A DNA stretch of 52,599 nucleotides, from assembly GCA_014879875.1 (NCBI GenBank), contig JACSRF010000305.1:1-52599 (forward strand). Direction: 5' to 3'. A program made the position numbers and the translations under genes. The notes beneath the pieces were generated by a model that saw nothing but the letters and a program-made list of their open reading frames with translations, searched no databases and was not told the origin of the DNA. Of this stretch, positions 1 to 10,421 are shown in pieces (the stretch's first letter is position 1; each line of letters starts with the position of its first letter). The stretch comes from Anaerolinea sp. (GTDB lineage: Bacteria > Chloroflexota > Anaerolineae > Promineifilales > Promineifilaceae).

Positions 1-153
1 TAAAAACTCCCCAATCTCTCTGTGAATCTCCGTGTCTCCTCTGTGTTCTCTGTGTAACTGATGACTCAGCGTAACTGTGAAATCTGTGGATCATTATTTT
101 TCTGACTTGGCCTAACCGACAGTTGAAATCGGCATTGGCGATCATAAATTACG

Positions 154-1824
154 CTATTTACCGGCCGGTTTTATGCTCCCCTTCTGCGCCAACCGCTGGC
201 GTAATTTGCTCTGTGGTTTTTCCTTAACCACAACGTCTTCTTGTGGCTCGTCACCATAAGTGTAGGGATCTTTGTAATAATAAAACGACCCATATCCGGT
301 ATGTCTGGATTTCAAGTCATTCAAGACAACGCCAATGAGATTGGCATTGACGTCGCGGAGTGTTTGTACCATCTGCTTTGTATAAGCGCGACGGCTTTTC
401 TCGGCGCGCAGCACCAGGATAACACCATCTACTTGCGTGCTGAGCACAACAGAATCTGTCACAGACAAAACGGGTGGACTGTCAAAAACAATGAAATCAA
501 ACCGCTGCGCCAACAAATCTATTAACCGGTGCAATTTAGCAGAACCCAATAATTCAGACGGGTTGGGCGGCACACGGCCGCTGGTTAATAACAACAATCC
601 CTCCACACGAGTCACCTGAGCAATATCATCCACAAGTAACCGCGCCTCTTCTTGTTGGCTGGTCATGTCGAATTCCACAAGCAAATCGGTAAGGCCCCGT
701 TTATTGGGTAAGTCGAATAGCTCATGCTGTGAAGGGCGTCGTAGATCAGCATCAATCAGTAAGACGCGATTTCCGGCCTGAGCAAGCACCACTGCCAGAT
801 TTGCCGAAATCGTACTTTTGCCGTCTAGAGGGGTAGAACTGGTTACCAGAAGCGAACGGCGTTGTTTATCAACAGAAGAGAACTGAATTCCCGTGCGTAA
901 AACACGAAACGCTTCGGCCCCCGGCGACCGGGACTGACTAATGGTAATTAAGTGATCCTCGTCCTTTATTTCGGCAATGCCCGTGAGGGTGGGTAAACCG
1001 GTTAGCCGGCTGGCCTCAGTGGGCAGCTTGATGGTGTCATCCAGATATTCTAACAAGTAAGCGGCTGACGCAGCCAAGACAAACCCCACCGCCGCGGCCG
1101 TCAGCACTGCGATCATGTTGTTACTATTGATCGGCCTTTGTGGTAAGCCAGCGCCTTCGATGACCCGGATGGTGTTGGTCGCGCCGCGTTGGGTGCTGCC
1201 CAACAGATTGCTGTAATCGCGCCGCAGGGTTTGTAAGGTGGTCTCCAGAGAGGAGATGTCATTTTGAGTCTGGCGTATTTCCCGAGCGCTAATCAATGTC
1301 GCCAGTGACGCCTGTTTGTCAGCAATTTGCTGCAATGTCTCTTCAATAGCTGTTTCATAACTATCAAGCTGCTTATTGATAAAGGCCAGACGTTCCAGGT
1401 CATCTTGTTGCGAGGCCGGGCTGCGCAAAATGATCTGCTGCGCAAGCTCGTTAGACACGGCCTGCGCGCGCGCCGGACTGGTATCGCGCACGGTTATATC
1501 AATCACGTTGGTATTGTTAATTTGTTGAACATAGATCTCAGACGGAAGTCCATTTAAGCCCAAAGCCTGGCGAACGTCGTTGCGCACGGAGGAACGATTG
1601 GCAAGATCAACGTAGAATGAAGCGAGCTGCTGCGTGATACTGAGGTCGGTGTTCGAGGGATTTAAGTTCTCAATAGCATTGCCCACCATAATGGTAGAGG
1701 TTGTGCTGTAGATGGGCGGCTGCTGACTTGCCACATAGAAACTCGTGGCGCCGGCGATCACGGTCGCCAGCATAATTAACCACCACCACTTTAAGATAGG
1801 AGAGATTATTTCTCTAATTTCCAT
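154..1824 (-). CDS. Wzz-type chain-length determinant / BY-kinase (CpsD/CapB-like) fusion
   Basis: N-terminal TM and Wzz-like region; Walker A 'VTSSTPLDGKSTISANLA', Walker A' 'VLLIDADLRRPS', Walker B 'FDFIVFDSPPV'; C-terminal Tyr-rich cluster 'GYGSFYYYKDPYTYG'. Confidence 0.9.
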   Translation of the reverse strand: MEIREIISPILKWWWLIMLATVIAGATSFYVASQQPPIYSTTSTIMVGNAIENLNPSNTDLSITQQLASFYVDLANRSSVRNDVRQALGLNGLPSEIYVQQINNTNVIDITVRDTSPARAQAVSNELAQQIILRSPASQQDDLERLAFINKQLDSYETAIEETLQQIADKQASLATLISAREIRQTQNDISSLETTLQTLRRDYSNLLGSTQRGATNTIRVIEGAGLPQRPINSNNMIAVLTAAAVGFVLAASAAYLLEYLDDTIKLPTEASRLTGLPTLTGIAEIKDEDHLITISQSRSPGAEAFRVLRTGIQFSSVDKQRRSLLVTSSTPLDGKSTISANLAVVLAQAGNRVLLIDADLRRPSQHELFDLPNKRGLTDLLVEFDMTSQQEEARLLVDDIAQVTRVEGLLLLTSGRVPPNPSELLGSAKLHRLIDLLAQRFDFIVFDSPPVLSVTDSVVLSTQVDGVILVLRAEKSRRAYTKQMVQTLRDVNANLIGVVLNDLKSRHTGYGSFYYYKDPYTYGDEPQEDVVVKEKPQSKLRQRLAQKGSIKPAGK

Positions 1825-1855
1825 AGAAAATTTACCCGATACGAAGACCTGGCCG

Positions 1856-1888
1856 AGACCTGACAGGTTTTCTTAATCTGTCAGGTCT
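1856..1888. repeat. Inverted repeat AGACCTGACAG...CTGTCAGGTCT (copy 1 of a dispersed family)
   Basis: 11-bp perfect arms; same arm sequence recurs at 16248-16281. Confidence 0.75.
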
Positions 1889-1898
1889 ACCGGCAAAT

Positions 1899-4178
1899 CT
1901 ACCCAGAGCGACGGCCGTAAACGGCAACGGCCGTCAGTAATATGAAGACGCTACCCACCAATAATAGCAGAGCGACGCCAGGCGTGGAAGCGGCGCTAAA
2001 GGTTTGCAAAGAAACGGCCGTTGGCAACAGCTCGCTGGTCAACATGAAAGGCGAAAAGTCGGTCACGTCCGTGACGCGCAGCGCGTAGGGTTCGGCGCTG
2101 CACTGACGGCCGTCTGTGCCAAAGCTGCTATCCCGCGTCAATTCATCCCAACCGCTGCCATTCCAGTGGAAGGCGTTGAGCGTATTGCAAGCATTGCTGC
2201 TTAGCTCACTGCCCAGGAAAGAGAAAGTCAGGATTGAGCCGGGGTCGCCGATAGTGGGCGAATTCGTCGGCGCGATGTCAATGCAGCGCTGCACCGTTTG
2301 CTCCGGGCCGGTAGTGCAGTTAGCCAGGGCGCGCACGGTTATGGTCGTTGCGCCTAAATTAAAACCGGCGCCGTCAATGGTGAAGGGGCCATAGTTGCCA
2401 TCGGCGAAGAACTGCACCGGAGCGATGCCATCAACGGCCTGCTCTTGTTGCAGCGTGCCGTTATTGTTGAGCGTCCCCAGGTTAAACCAAAGACCGTCGG
2501 CGCGCAAGCTGCCGCCAGTTTGCACAGTCAGGGTAGCGCCGCTGCCAATCAGCACACTGCGGGCGAAGCTGCTGCTGCTAATGGCGGGGGCGTTGCTGGC
2601 GGGGTAGTTGTACAGACCAGCGTTATCGGCGACGGTGGGCGCAATGTAGCGGCTCCAGTTGGACCCATCGGCCCAATCGCTGCTCTGGCTGCCGATCCAG
2701 GTGTTGAAGGCGGCCGAGGGAACCCAGGCGGTGGCGGGGTTCATGTTGGTCATCGTGCCATTGTGAGAGGAAACGGCCGTGTCGTAAACCGTCGTCACGC
2801 TGCCATCATTTTGCTGATCGAAGCGGTAGTAAGCGGCCAGGCCACTCTCATTGTGGGCGACGGTTCGGAACATATTTTCCTGGATGGCGCTGGCGCTGCG
2901 GGCGCTGTCCCATAGGCGCAGATCGTCCAGCCGCCCTTCATAGCCAGAGCCGATAAGCAGATCAGCGTCAGCGGTCGTAGCGCCGCTGGCAATGCTGCCC
3001 ACCAATACACCATTTTTGTAAGCGTTTAGATTGCCGCTCTCATGCGTCAGGACAATGTGCGTCCATTCACTGTTGGAGTAAGGGATACCAAGGCGATCTT
3101 CGTCACCATCATTGTTGTAGAGCCAGAGACGGTCTTCACCACCGATGTCGGCACGGGCGATGCCCCAATAGGCGTTACCAATGAGGATGTCGCCGGCGGC
3201 GGCGCTGACGGCCGTTGGCGCGGTTCCGGTGGGGTAGGCCCAGAGTTCGGACGTCTTGGCGCTGGCCCAACTGCTGCCTAAAATGGTTTCGGCATTGACA
3301 TTCAACGCCACATAATCATTCACGCCGTCAAAGGCCAGCGCATTGCGCGGCCCGGCAAATGCGCCAGAGGCTACCCATTGTGGGGGAATACCATCTGTCC
3401 CTGGATAGGGCGGGCTATTATTGGCCCCATCCAGCAGTGTGCCATGATGGCCATTACCAGAATTGTCTGTCAACGTTGTGCCACTGCCATTCGACATTTG
3501 GTAATAGGCTGCCAGGCCTGCTTGTGGGGATAATGTGCGGTGCATATCCTGACGAATCTGCGCGCCTGTGCGGGCAACGGTCCAGATTTGCACTTCATCA
3601 ATTTGCCCCTGGAAGGTGTAATTTCCTGTCGTTTGATCAATGATAGTCCCGCCAATTTGCAAAACAGGATTTGCCGGGGGTTGACCAGTAGCGCCACTAG
3701 GAACCTGACCAACTAAGACGCCATTCTTGTAAGCTGCAAGCTGTCCACCGCCATGCACCATACTGATATGCACCCACTCCCCAACCGTATAAGGAATTCC
3801 AACGACATCAAAATTGCCATCATAATTCCATATCCAGATACGGTCTTGCCCACCAATTAATCCACGCGAAATACCCCACCAACGTGGACGATCGCCAAAA
3901 ACATGGTCACAGCGAGCATAGTCCGCCGGAACATTGCAGTAAGCTGTACCGGTTGGCTTGACCCAAAGAGAAATTGTCTTGTTGTTTACCCAATCCGGGT
4001 TATTCATGACAACGTTGGTTTGAGGCAGGTTAACAAGATCGCTGTCGTTGAATTCCAGGGCGTAGTCGCCGGCAAAGGCGTGAACAGGTGGAGGAGTATG
4101 GGTCAGGAGGGTGACCAGAGCGACGAAGAGGCAGAGGGTAAGACTGAGGGTATATAGCAGACCTTTTTGTTTGTTCAT
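1899..4178 (-). CDS. Secreted LamG (concanavalin A-like) protein, two LamG units, with C-terminal PTAVSLQTF-TM-RR tail
   Basis: Signal peptide; repeated 'KTISLWVKPTG...DEVQIWTVARTG...GLAAYYQMSNGSGTTLTDNSGNGHHG' LamG signatures; tail 'LPTAVSLQTFSAASTPGVALLLLVGSVFILLTAVAVYGRRSG'. Confidence 0.85.
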   Translation of the reverse strand: MNKQKGLLYTLSLTLCLFVALVTLLTHTPPPVHAFAGDYALEFNDSDLVNLPQTNVVMNNPDWVNNKTISLWVKPTGTAYCNVPADYARCDHVFGDRPRWWGISRGLIGGQDRIWIWNYDGNFDVVGIPYTVGEWVHISMVHGGGQLAAYKNGVLVGQVPSGATGQPPANPVLQIGGTIIDQTTGNYTFQGQIDEVQIWTVARTGAQIRQDMHRTLSPQAGLAAYYQMSNGSGTTLTDNSGNGHHGTLLDGANNSPPYPGTDGIPPQWVASGAFAGPRNALAFDGVNDYVALNVNAETILGSSWASAKTSELWAYPTGTAPTAVSAAAGDILIGNAYWGIARADIGGEDRLWLYNNDGDEDRLGIPYSNSEWTHIVLTHESGNLNAYKNGVLVGSIASGATTADADLLIGSGYEGRLDDLRLWDSARSASAIQENMFRTVAHNESGLAAYYRFDQQNDGSVTTVYDTAVSSHNGTMTNMNPATAWVPSAAFNTWIGSQSSDWADGSNWSRYIAPTVADNAGLYNYPASNAPAISSSSFARSVLIGSGATLTVQTGGSLRADGLWFNLGTLNNNGTLQQEQAVDGIAPVQFFADGNYGPFTIDGAGFNLGATTITVRALANCTTGPEQTVQRCIDIAPTNSPTIGDPGSILTFSFLGSELSSNACNTLNAFHWNGSGWDELTRDSSFGTDGRQCSAEPYALRVTDVTDFSPFMLTSELLPTAVSLQTFSAASTPGVALLLLVGSVFILLTAVAVYGRRSG

Positions 4179-4325
4179 GACGATATTTCTCCCCGGCAGT
4201 GTTGGTATCGGCGGCTGCCAGAAGGGTGTCCGTTACTGCTGCCGGGCAGGGGCAACATAAATAACGGCCGTTAAATTTCACTTAGTCTAAACACCTTTGG
4301 TTTCAAGCTGGCTTACGGGGGTTGA

Positions 4326-4354
4326 GGGCTGGAGAATGGAACACTCTCCAGCCC
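4326..4354. terminator. Hairpin GGGCTGGAGA/TCTCCAGCCC downstream of the 905-aa LamG gene
   Basis: 10-bp perfect stem, 9-nt loop, just after the minus-strand stop at 4363; T-run only on the plus-strand side. Confidence 0.5.
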
Positions 4355-4362
4355 TGTAGTTT

Positions 4363-7080
4363 TTACTCTTGCGGCAGCGGTTGGTTGATAAAGACAATCA
4401 CTGGAAGTTGACGGCCGTTATTTAAGACGGAACTGTTGCTGCGTGGTAAAACAAAGGCGCCGGAAAGGACCCAATTGGCATCCCCCATGCCGCCGAGCAG
4501 TTGTCCGCCATGGCCATGGCCGGTATTATCGCTGAGGCCGGTTCCCAAGCCGTCGCTCATCTGGTAATAGGCGCTGAGGTCAGCCCAGGCAGGATGGCTG
4601 GCGTCTAACTCGCGGAAGGCCCAATCGAGGATAGTATTACCATCCAGGGCGGTATTCCAGAAGCGGACTTCATCTAATTGGCCGCTGAAATAAAAAGCGG
4701 GATTAGTCCGACCGCTGCCCCCCAGGTAAAGCTGCCCGTCGCCGGTGACGTGATCGGGCACGTAGGTGGGGCCGCTGGGTACGCTGCCAACAAACTGTCC
4801 ATTTTTATAGGCGGAGAGCAAACCATTCTCGTGGACCAGGGCAATGTGCAGCCATTCTCCTGGGGTAAACTCGATACCGACGCCATCAACGCCATCGGCA
4901 TCTACGTTCCAAACCCAGAGACGGTCGCCGCCTTCATAGACGGCGCGGGTAATGCCGAAGTTACGCGGCCGATCGCTCCCGACGATCAATTCGCCGCTGG
5001 CAGGATGGGTGACCGGCCCGACGGCGCCGGTAGGCTGCACCCACAGACTGACCACTTTGCGGTTGATCCAATCCGGGCTGCCGAAAAGGTCGCCCGTATC
5101 GCCCAATGTGCCGTAATCATCGAGGCCGTCAAATTGCAAGGCGTAATTCAATACACCGCCGGGCGTGGCGGTTGGCGTCGGTGGCTGCTCGGTGGGCGTG
5201 GGTGAAGGGGGCGCGCTCGTCGCGGTAGCCGTTGGGCTGGGTGGAACGGCCGTAGCTGTCGGTGTGGGCGTGGGCGGCTGCTCGGTGGGCGTAGGCGATG
5301 GCAGGACGCCGGTAGCTGTGGCTGTCGGGCTGGGCACAACAGCCGTGGCGGTGGGTGTTGCTGTAGCTGGCGGCATGGTGGGCGTCGCTGTTGGGTCAGG
5401 TACGCTCTGGGTAGCGGTTGGCGTGGGAGAAGCGGTCTGACCATCGCTAATTGCGCCGGGGGAAACCCAGAGCGGGGGTGAGCCATCGGGCGGCACACCG
5501 CGCGCGCCGTCAAACAAGACGCCATCCCAACCGTTGCCGCTGTCGTCGGTCAAGATCAGGCCGGAGCCATTAGACATGCGGTAGTAAGCGGCCAGGCCAG
5601 GTTCGTTGCCACTGAGGGGCTGGTTCATGCTGGCGCTGATTTCGACGGCGGTGCGGGCGACGTTCCAGAGGCGCACTTCATCAATTTGCCCGGTAAAATT
5701 CCAATGGACGGTGGCGGTGTTAATGATGCCACCGATATGTAGCACGGGCAGCGCGCCGGTGTTGGGCTGCATCGTGGCGCCGCTGGGGGTGCTGGCTACT
5801 TCCACGCCATTGACAATGGCCCGCATCACCCCACCATCGTGAACAAGGGCGATGTGCATCCATGTGTCCAGGGCGTAGGGAATGCCTATCTGGTCAAAAG
5901 AGCCATCGTAATTCCAGAGCCAGATGCGGTCCTGGCCGTTGATGTTGCCGCGAGAGATGCCCCACCAGCGGGCGCGGTCGCCAAAGATGGCGTCGCAGTG
6001 GGCGGGCGATGGTCTGGTGCAAGAGGCTGCGCCGGTGGGTTTGATCCACATGCTAACGGTTTTGGTATTCTCCCAGCCGACGGCCATTATGTGGGCGGTG
6101 GCGTGCAGTTCGACAAAATCGCTGTTGCCGTCGAATTGCAATGCGTAACCGTCGCCGTCTGGCGTGGGTGGCGGCGTATTGGTGGCTGTGGGGGAAGGCG
6201 GCAGCGGTGTATGGGTCGCCGTTGGCGTGGGGCCGGCCGGGGTACCAGTCGAAGCAGCGGTGGGGGTGAAGGTGGGGTTGATCTGGCCGAAGGCATCAGA
6301 GGGAACCCAGTTGGCATCCCCCATGCCGCCGCTGAGTTGGCCGGTGTGTCCGTGGCCGCTGTCGTCGCTGAGCAACAAGCCGGCGCCATTGGACATCTGG
6401 TAATAGGCGGCGAGTCCCGCCCAGTAGGGATGGACGGCGGTGAGGCTTTGGTAGCGCCAATCGGCGATGAGGTTGGCGGGGAGGGCGGCATTCCAGAGAC
6501 GGGCTTCGTCAATTTCGCCGCTGAAGTATTGGCTGCTGGTGTTGCCGCCGAGGTAGAGCGTGCCATTCAGGGGGGCGGACGTGGGACCGCTGGCGATACT
6601 GGCGACGAATTGACCATCTTGATAGGCGGAGAGCAGGCCGTCGGCGTGGACAAGGGCGATATGGGTCCATTGGCCTGGGGTGAAGTTCAGGCCAATGAAA
6701 TCCAGGCTGCCATCGGAGTTCCAGACCCACAGTTTGTCCTGACCATTGTAGTTGGCGCGGGTGATGCCAAAAGAGCGCGGAGCATGAGTGCCGATGATGA
6801 GTTCACCGGTGGTGGGGGAGGTGGCAGGGCTGGCAACGGCCGTTGGCTTTACCCACACACTCACGGTTTTGCTGCTGGCCCAAGCGGGGCCGCCCATGAG
6901 CGTACTCATGCTGCCCAGGTTGACGTAATTGCCGGCGCCATTGAAGGCCAGGGCCTGCCCGGCACTGTCGGAGGCGGCAGGGCGAACGGCCGTGACGATG
7001 AAGAAGGTGAGGAGAAGAAAAACGGCCGTTGGCCATTTCCCAGTTTTAAGTGAAGGTCGCGCTTGAGTTGTGCTGAGCAT
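4363..7080 (-). CDS. Secreted protein with three LamG domains joined by Pro/Thr-rich linkers
   Basis: Three repeats of 'YALQFDG..D....KTVSMWIKPTG...DEVRLWN...GLAAYYRMSNGSG'; linkers such as 'TPTATATGVLPSPTPTEQPPTPTPTATAV'. Confidence 0.85.
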   Translation of the reverse strand: MLSTTQARPSLKTGKWPTAVFLLLTFFIVTAVRPAASDSAGQALAFNGAGNYVNLGSMSTLMGGPAWASSKTVSVWVKPTAVASPATSPTTGELIIGTHAPRSFGITRANYNGQDKLWVWNSDGSLDFIGLNFTPGQWTHIALVHADGLLSAYQDGQFVASIASGPTSAPLNGTLYLGGNTSSQYFSGEIDEARLWNAALPANLIADWRYQSLTAVHPYWAGLAAYYQMSNGAGLLLSDDSGHGHTGQLSGGMGDANWVPSDAFGQINPTFTPTAASTGTPAGPTPTATHTPLPPSPTATNTPPPTPDGDGYALQFDGNSDFVELHATAHIMAVGWENTKTVSMWIKPTGAASCTRPSPAHCDAIFGDRARWWGISRGNINGQDRIWLWNYDGSFDQIGIPYALDTWMHIALVHDGGVMRAIVNGVEVASTPSGATMQPNTGALPVLHIGGIINTATVHWNFTGQIDEVRLWNVARTAVEISASMNQPLSGNEPGLAAYYRMSNGSGLILTDDSGNGWDGVLFDGARGVPPDGSPPLWVSPGAISDGQTASPTPTATQSVPDPTATPTMPPATATPTATAVVPSPTATATGVLPSPTPTEQPPTPTPTATAVPPSPTATATSAPPSPTPTEQPPTPTATPGGVLNYALQFDGLDDYGTLGDTGDLFGSPDWINRKVVSLWVQPTGAVGPVTHPASGELIVGSDRPRNFGITRAVYEGGDRLWVWNVDADGVDGVGIEFTPGEWLHIALVHENGLLSAYKNGQFVGSVPSGPTYVPDHVTGDGQLYLGGSGRTNPAFYFSGQLDEVRFWNTALDGNTILDWAFRELDASHPAWADLSAYYQMSDGLGTGLSDNTGHGHGGQLLGGMGDANWVLSGAFVLPRSNSSVLNNGRQLPVIVFINQPLPQE

Positions 7081-7246
7081 ATGTCTGCCTCGCCGAAGAG
7101 GATTGTCGGTTGGTTATTGATTGGTTTGTTGGTTAAAAAGCGGTAATGCGCTGCCGCGGGGCATCCAGGTTCTGCGGCCACACCATACCAGGGTACTATA
7201 CAGAGGAATGGTTACAAAAAACCTTACGATACACGGCGAGAATAAA

Positions 7247-7272
7247 AAGAGCCTGTCCGCGGGCAGGCTCTT
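7247..7272 (-). terminator. Rho-independent terminator of the methyltransferase gene
   Basis: On the minus strand AAGAGCCTGCCC-GC-GGACAGGCTCTT followed by TTTATT; lies about 110 nt after the stop at 7382. Confidence 0.75.
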
Positions 7273-7381
7273 GGTTAGAGGTAAAAGGGTGGGCATGTTT
7301 TTGCGAGGATAGTGTATGCGCAAGTCAATCACCAGGCAAGTTCAGGGTATGGGGAATGGGTTGCAGATCACCTTGCGAGCT

Positions 7382-8233
7382 TTACGATTTTGTTCCTTCC
7401 ACGACCAAAGTTTCATATTGGTTCAGCGCCTCCCCCAGGCAACGGCCGTGAACCTCCACACCGCACAAACAAGGATCATAACTGACGCCAGGGGCAAAAC
7501 GGCCGATCTCTGTGAAGCCAGCCGCCATTAAGGTTGTGGCCAACGTATGGTAATCATACAAAAATCGGTGCCCAAAGCCCTGGAACAACAAGTTCACAAC
7601 AAAACAAGCGCTGTCGTCTGCTGTTACCGGAAAATAATGCTGCATATGGGTCGCCTCAATCGCCCAGGCTAATTCATGCTGCTGAAACCTGTTCCAACCC
7701 GGCGTGTACAGCCCCAGAATTTCATGCGTGTAAAAGGTAATATATTCTCGCGTCAAAGGATCATCTTGCGAGCGTGTGATTCCTGTAACTGCCATCAAAT
7801 CCGGGGTCGCCAGGCGCACTTTGCCATGCGGGAGAAGGACCCGGTAAAGTTCGGCCAACAACGCCTGACATTGTGGGTAGGTAATGTGTTCAATCATATG
7901 CTCCGAGCAGGCATAGGCAAATGTCTCGTCAGCAAAGGGTAATGGCTCTGTCGCGTCTAAAAAAATAATATCGGGCGAGGTCGGCTCTAAATCGGAGTTA
8001 AGCCATCCTTCTTGCGGATAAATGCCAACGCCAATTTGCAGTTTAGGGATGGGATGGGTATGCAGATAATCGGCAATGATCGGCAAGCGACGTTGGCGCA
8101 TCTGCTGTTCTGCCTGCTCTTGCGGCAACAAGTGCGGCGTCTCGCGCCAACTGACCCGTGCCTGCCGCAAGCTCCTGACCAGACGAACGAGAAATTGACT
8201 GCGCTTTAGCAACTGCTTCCACTGTTTCGTCAT
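7382..8233 (-). CDS. SAM-dependent methyltransferase-like protein (Methyltransf_11-type)
   Basis: 'IFLDATEPLPFADETFAYACSEHMIEHITYPQCQALLAELYRVLLPHGKVRLATPDL'. The supplied ORF begins at a GTG (8314); the internal ATG at 8233 has a better SD (GGGGGTGACATG). Confidence 0.75.
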   Translation of the reverse strand: MTKQWKQLLKRSQFLVRLVRSLRQARVSWRETPHLLPQEQAEQQMRQRRLPIIADYLHTHPIPKLQIGVGIYPQEGWLNSDLEPTSPDIIFLDATEPLPFADETFAYACSEHMIEHITYPQCQALLAELYRVLLPHGKVRLATPDLMAVTGITRSQDDPLTREYITFYTHEILGLYTPGWNRFQQHELAWAIEATHMQHYFPVTADDSACFVVNLLFQGFGHRFLYDYHTLATTLMAAGFTEIGRFAPGVSYDPCLCGVEVHGRCLGEALNQYETLVVEGTKS

Positions 8234-8339
8234 GTCACCCCCATTAATTAATAAGCTGAGCCATTTGCCATTCTCTGACATCTCAGCAACAAGCTCTACA
8301 CACGACAACGCCACTGTTCAACCAGTTAGATGAACGACA

Positions 8340-8371
8340 GCGCTGCCAGCTTAACAATTAGCCGGCAGCGC
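8340..8371 (-). terminator. Hairpin GCGCTGCC...GGCAGCGC after the beta-helix protein gene
   Basis: 8-bp GC-rich perfect arms extended by AGC/GCT pairing; no clear U-tract. Confidence 0.4.
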
Positions 8372-8403
8372 CACCAATAACAAAACAACAACTATCAGGG
8401 AAC

Positions 8404-10158
8404 TCAGCCCTGAACACGCCGCCGCAGGAAAAGGCTGGCAATGAAGGTGAGGATGAGGGCGCTGCCAAACAGCAGCAGCCCGGTGGCAGGGTTGGTAGCG
8501 CTGAATGATTGCAGGGAAACGGCCGTTGGCTCTGGCGGCCCACTGGCTAATGTCCAGCTACTCAGGGCGCTCACGTTGTTTTTCGTGGCGCAGTTATTTG
8601 TCGTGTCCAACGCATCTACACCCTGATCTTCCCAAACAGAAAGGGCGCTGTTCCAGCGGTAAAGAGTTAAACCACTCTCAACCACGCTCGTTGTATTATG
8701 CGTGAGTTCCCAATCTGTGTAGCAAAGAGTCAGGTCAATATCCAGGCCGGTGCTGGTAGCAGCAGTAATGTTAACATGGAACGGCATCTCGCCCGCATCA
8801 GGTGCGCCGCCGCCGGGCGGCTGATTGATGCGCGTGACCGTGACCTGACCGGGCGCGTTACCACCGGCAACGTCCACAATTGTCGTCAACGTTGCGCCAA
8901 AGGTAACTGTATCCCCATCGTTTACGGTAGCGGTAAAGGTTTCCCCCGCCTGCCGCTCAAACGCGCCAATATCGCAGGTCACAGTGCTGTTTAGGTCGTA
9001 ATCCACCGGGCGAGAGAGGCCGCGCTGGTCAACCGTAGCGCAAGTGGCATTGTTGCCCGCGTCTATCGCATTACTGCCAGGTAAAATCGCATGTGTCAAG
9101 GTCGGGCCGCCATTATCCCGCAGCGTCGTATCAAAGTTAGTAATGGTTGTAGATGTCCCAGTGCAGCTAGTATCATTGGCAAGAGAATTACTGGCCGTGA
9201 ACGAGCCACTGCAAAGACTTGCGGCAGCTGCTCCGCGTAACAAAAGCGTGTTATCCAGAATAGTGGGGTTACTACCAAGGTTACGAATTGCACGACCAGT
9301 GCCACTTGCGGGAGCGTTATTATAGAATGTACTATTGTTGATTGTGATTTGACCAGTAGAGCCAGATGGGACAAAAATAGCTCCCCCATTCGTAGTTATT
9401 GTATTTCCGTTGAAAGTGGCATTCACGACATTAACGGTATTGTTCACACTATAAATAGCGCCACCACCGCCGCCAGTAACTGCATTGCTTGAAAAAGTGC
9501 TGGTCTCTATATCAGCGCTGCCAACGGTAGTGTAAAGTCCCCCACCACTGGTTGCCGAGGTGTTATTTGCCAATGTACTATCCCGAATAACAAGTGTTCC
9601 GTTTGTGTGAGCGACCCCCCCACCAAAACCAGCAGAGCCTGTTTTTGAATTGGCGCTAACTATGCTGTTTTCAATAGTCAATGAGCCACCATTCTGCAAG
9701 ATACCCCCACCACTCACTTCATTAACCAAGCCACCAGTGATGGAGAGGTCTTGCAAGGCGACATTGCCAGAAAGAATGTGCAACACGCGATCAATACTGT
9801 TGGCGTTGATAGTCGTCTGCCCCGCGCCAGCGCCAATGACGGTGATGTTGCTGGCGATGTCCAGATCGCCGGTGGCATTGCTGTTCTCCCCTGAACCGGA
9901 AATGCTCAGGGTATATGTGCCGGCTGGCAGGTTAATGATATCATCGCCACTCCCGGCCGAACAACCGCCAAAAGCTGTATCCGTATTGGCCGCCTGGATG
10001 GCCTCACGCAAGGAACAATCTGTACCAGTACCAAACTCATCGGCCGTTGTGTTAACGTCAATGGTCGCCGCCAAAGCAGGTTGCACAGGCGAACTGCCCC
10101 ACAGGAATAGCAATGCAAGTAACACGAAAAATTTAGGAAGCCCGGGAACTGTTTTCAT
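8404..10158 (-). CDS. Secreted right-handed beta-helix (CSLREAI-type) protein with C-terminal PTAVSLQSF-TM-RRR tail
   Basis: 'DCSLREAIQAANTDTAFGGC' N-terminal signature, repeated 'GGAIYSVNNTVNVVNATFNGNT' coils; tail 'PTAVSLQSFSATNPATGLLLFGSALILTFIASLFLRRRVQG'. Confidence 0.85.
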   Translation of the reverse strand: MKTVPGLPKFFVLLALLFLWGSSPVQPALAATIDVNTTADEFGTGTDCSLREAIQAANTDTAFGGCSAGSGDDIINLPAGTYTLSISGSGENSNATGDLDIASNITVIGAGAGQTTINANSIDRVLHILSGNVALQDLSITGGLVNEVSGGGILQNGGSLTIENSIVSANSKTGSAGFGGGVAHTNGTLVIRDSTLANNTSATSGGGLYTTVGSADIETSTFSSNAVTGGGGGAIYSVNNTVNVVNATFNGNTITTNGGAIFVPSGSTGQITINNSTFYNNAPASGTGRAIRNLGSNPTILDNTLLLRGAAAASLCSGSFTASNSLANDTSCTGTSTTITNFDTTLRDNGGPTLTHAILPGSNAIDAGNNATCATVDQRGLSRPVDYDLNSTVTCDIGAFERQAGETFTATVNDGDTVTFGATLTTIVDVAGGNAPGQVTVTRINQPPGGGAPDAGEMPFHVNITAATSTGLDIDLTLCYTDWELTHNTTSVVESGLTLYRWNSALSVWEDQGVDALDTTNNCATKNNVSALSSWTLASGPPEPTAVSLQSFSATNPATGLLLFGSALILTFIASLFLRRRVQG

Positions 10159-10337
10159 CTCTTAACTCCTTTACATACGTTTGTCTTTCACGTGACGGCT
10201 GGACAAATTTCCGTATTTGTCCGGCAGCCAGTGAATGTTCACACATCCAATAAAATAATTGTTAACTGAAGGGGAAAATGCCTCTTGCAGAGTCATAATG
10301 ACATGATCACTGACTTGCGGCTACTCCCCCAAAAGGG

Positions 10338-10372
10338 ATGACAAGCAGTAGAATTTCTTACCTGCTTGTCAT
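10338..10372 (-). terminator. Hairpin ATGACAAGCAG...CTGCTTGTCAT after the 245-aa surface protein
   Basis: 11-bp perfect inverted repeat, 13-nt loop, about 50 nt beyond the minus-strand stop at 10422. Confidence 0.45.
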
Positions 10373-10421
10373 TACTGGACAACAACGATAATTATATTAG
10401 GAACGCAGTACTATACACCGT

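Noticed and set aside
5160-5440. Possible CRISPR-like or VNTR array
   Set aside because: Repetition is imperfect and explained by in-frame TPTATATP/PTPTEQPP coding repeats; no spacer architecture.
5148-5525. Pro/Arg-rich minus-strand ORF
   Set aside because: Out-of-frame reading of the Pro/Thr linker DNA in the LamG protein gene.
5839-7053. 404-aa plus-strand ORF, Gly/Ala/Val-rich
   Set aside because: Antisense to the well-supported LamG gene 4363-7080; composition typical of a GC-rich shadow ORF; no recognisable domain.
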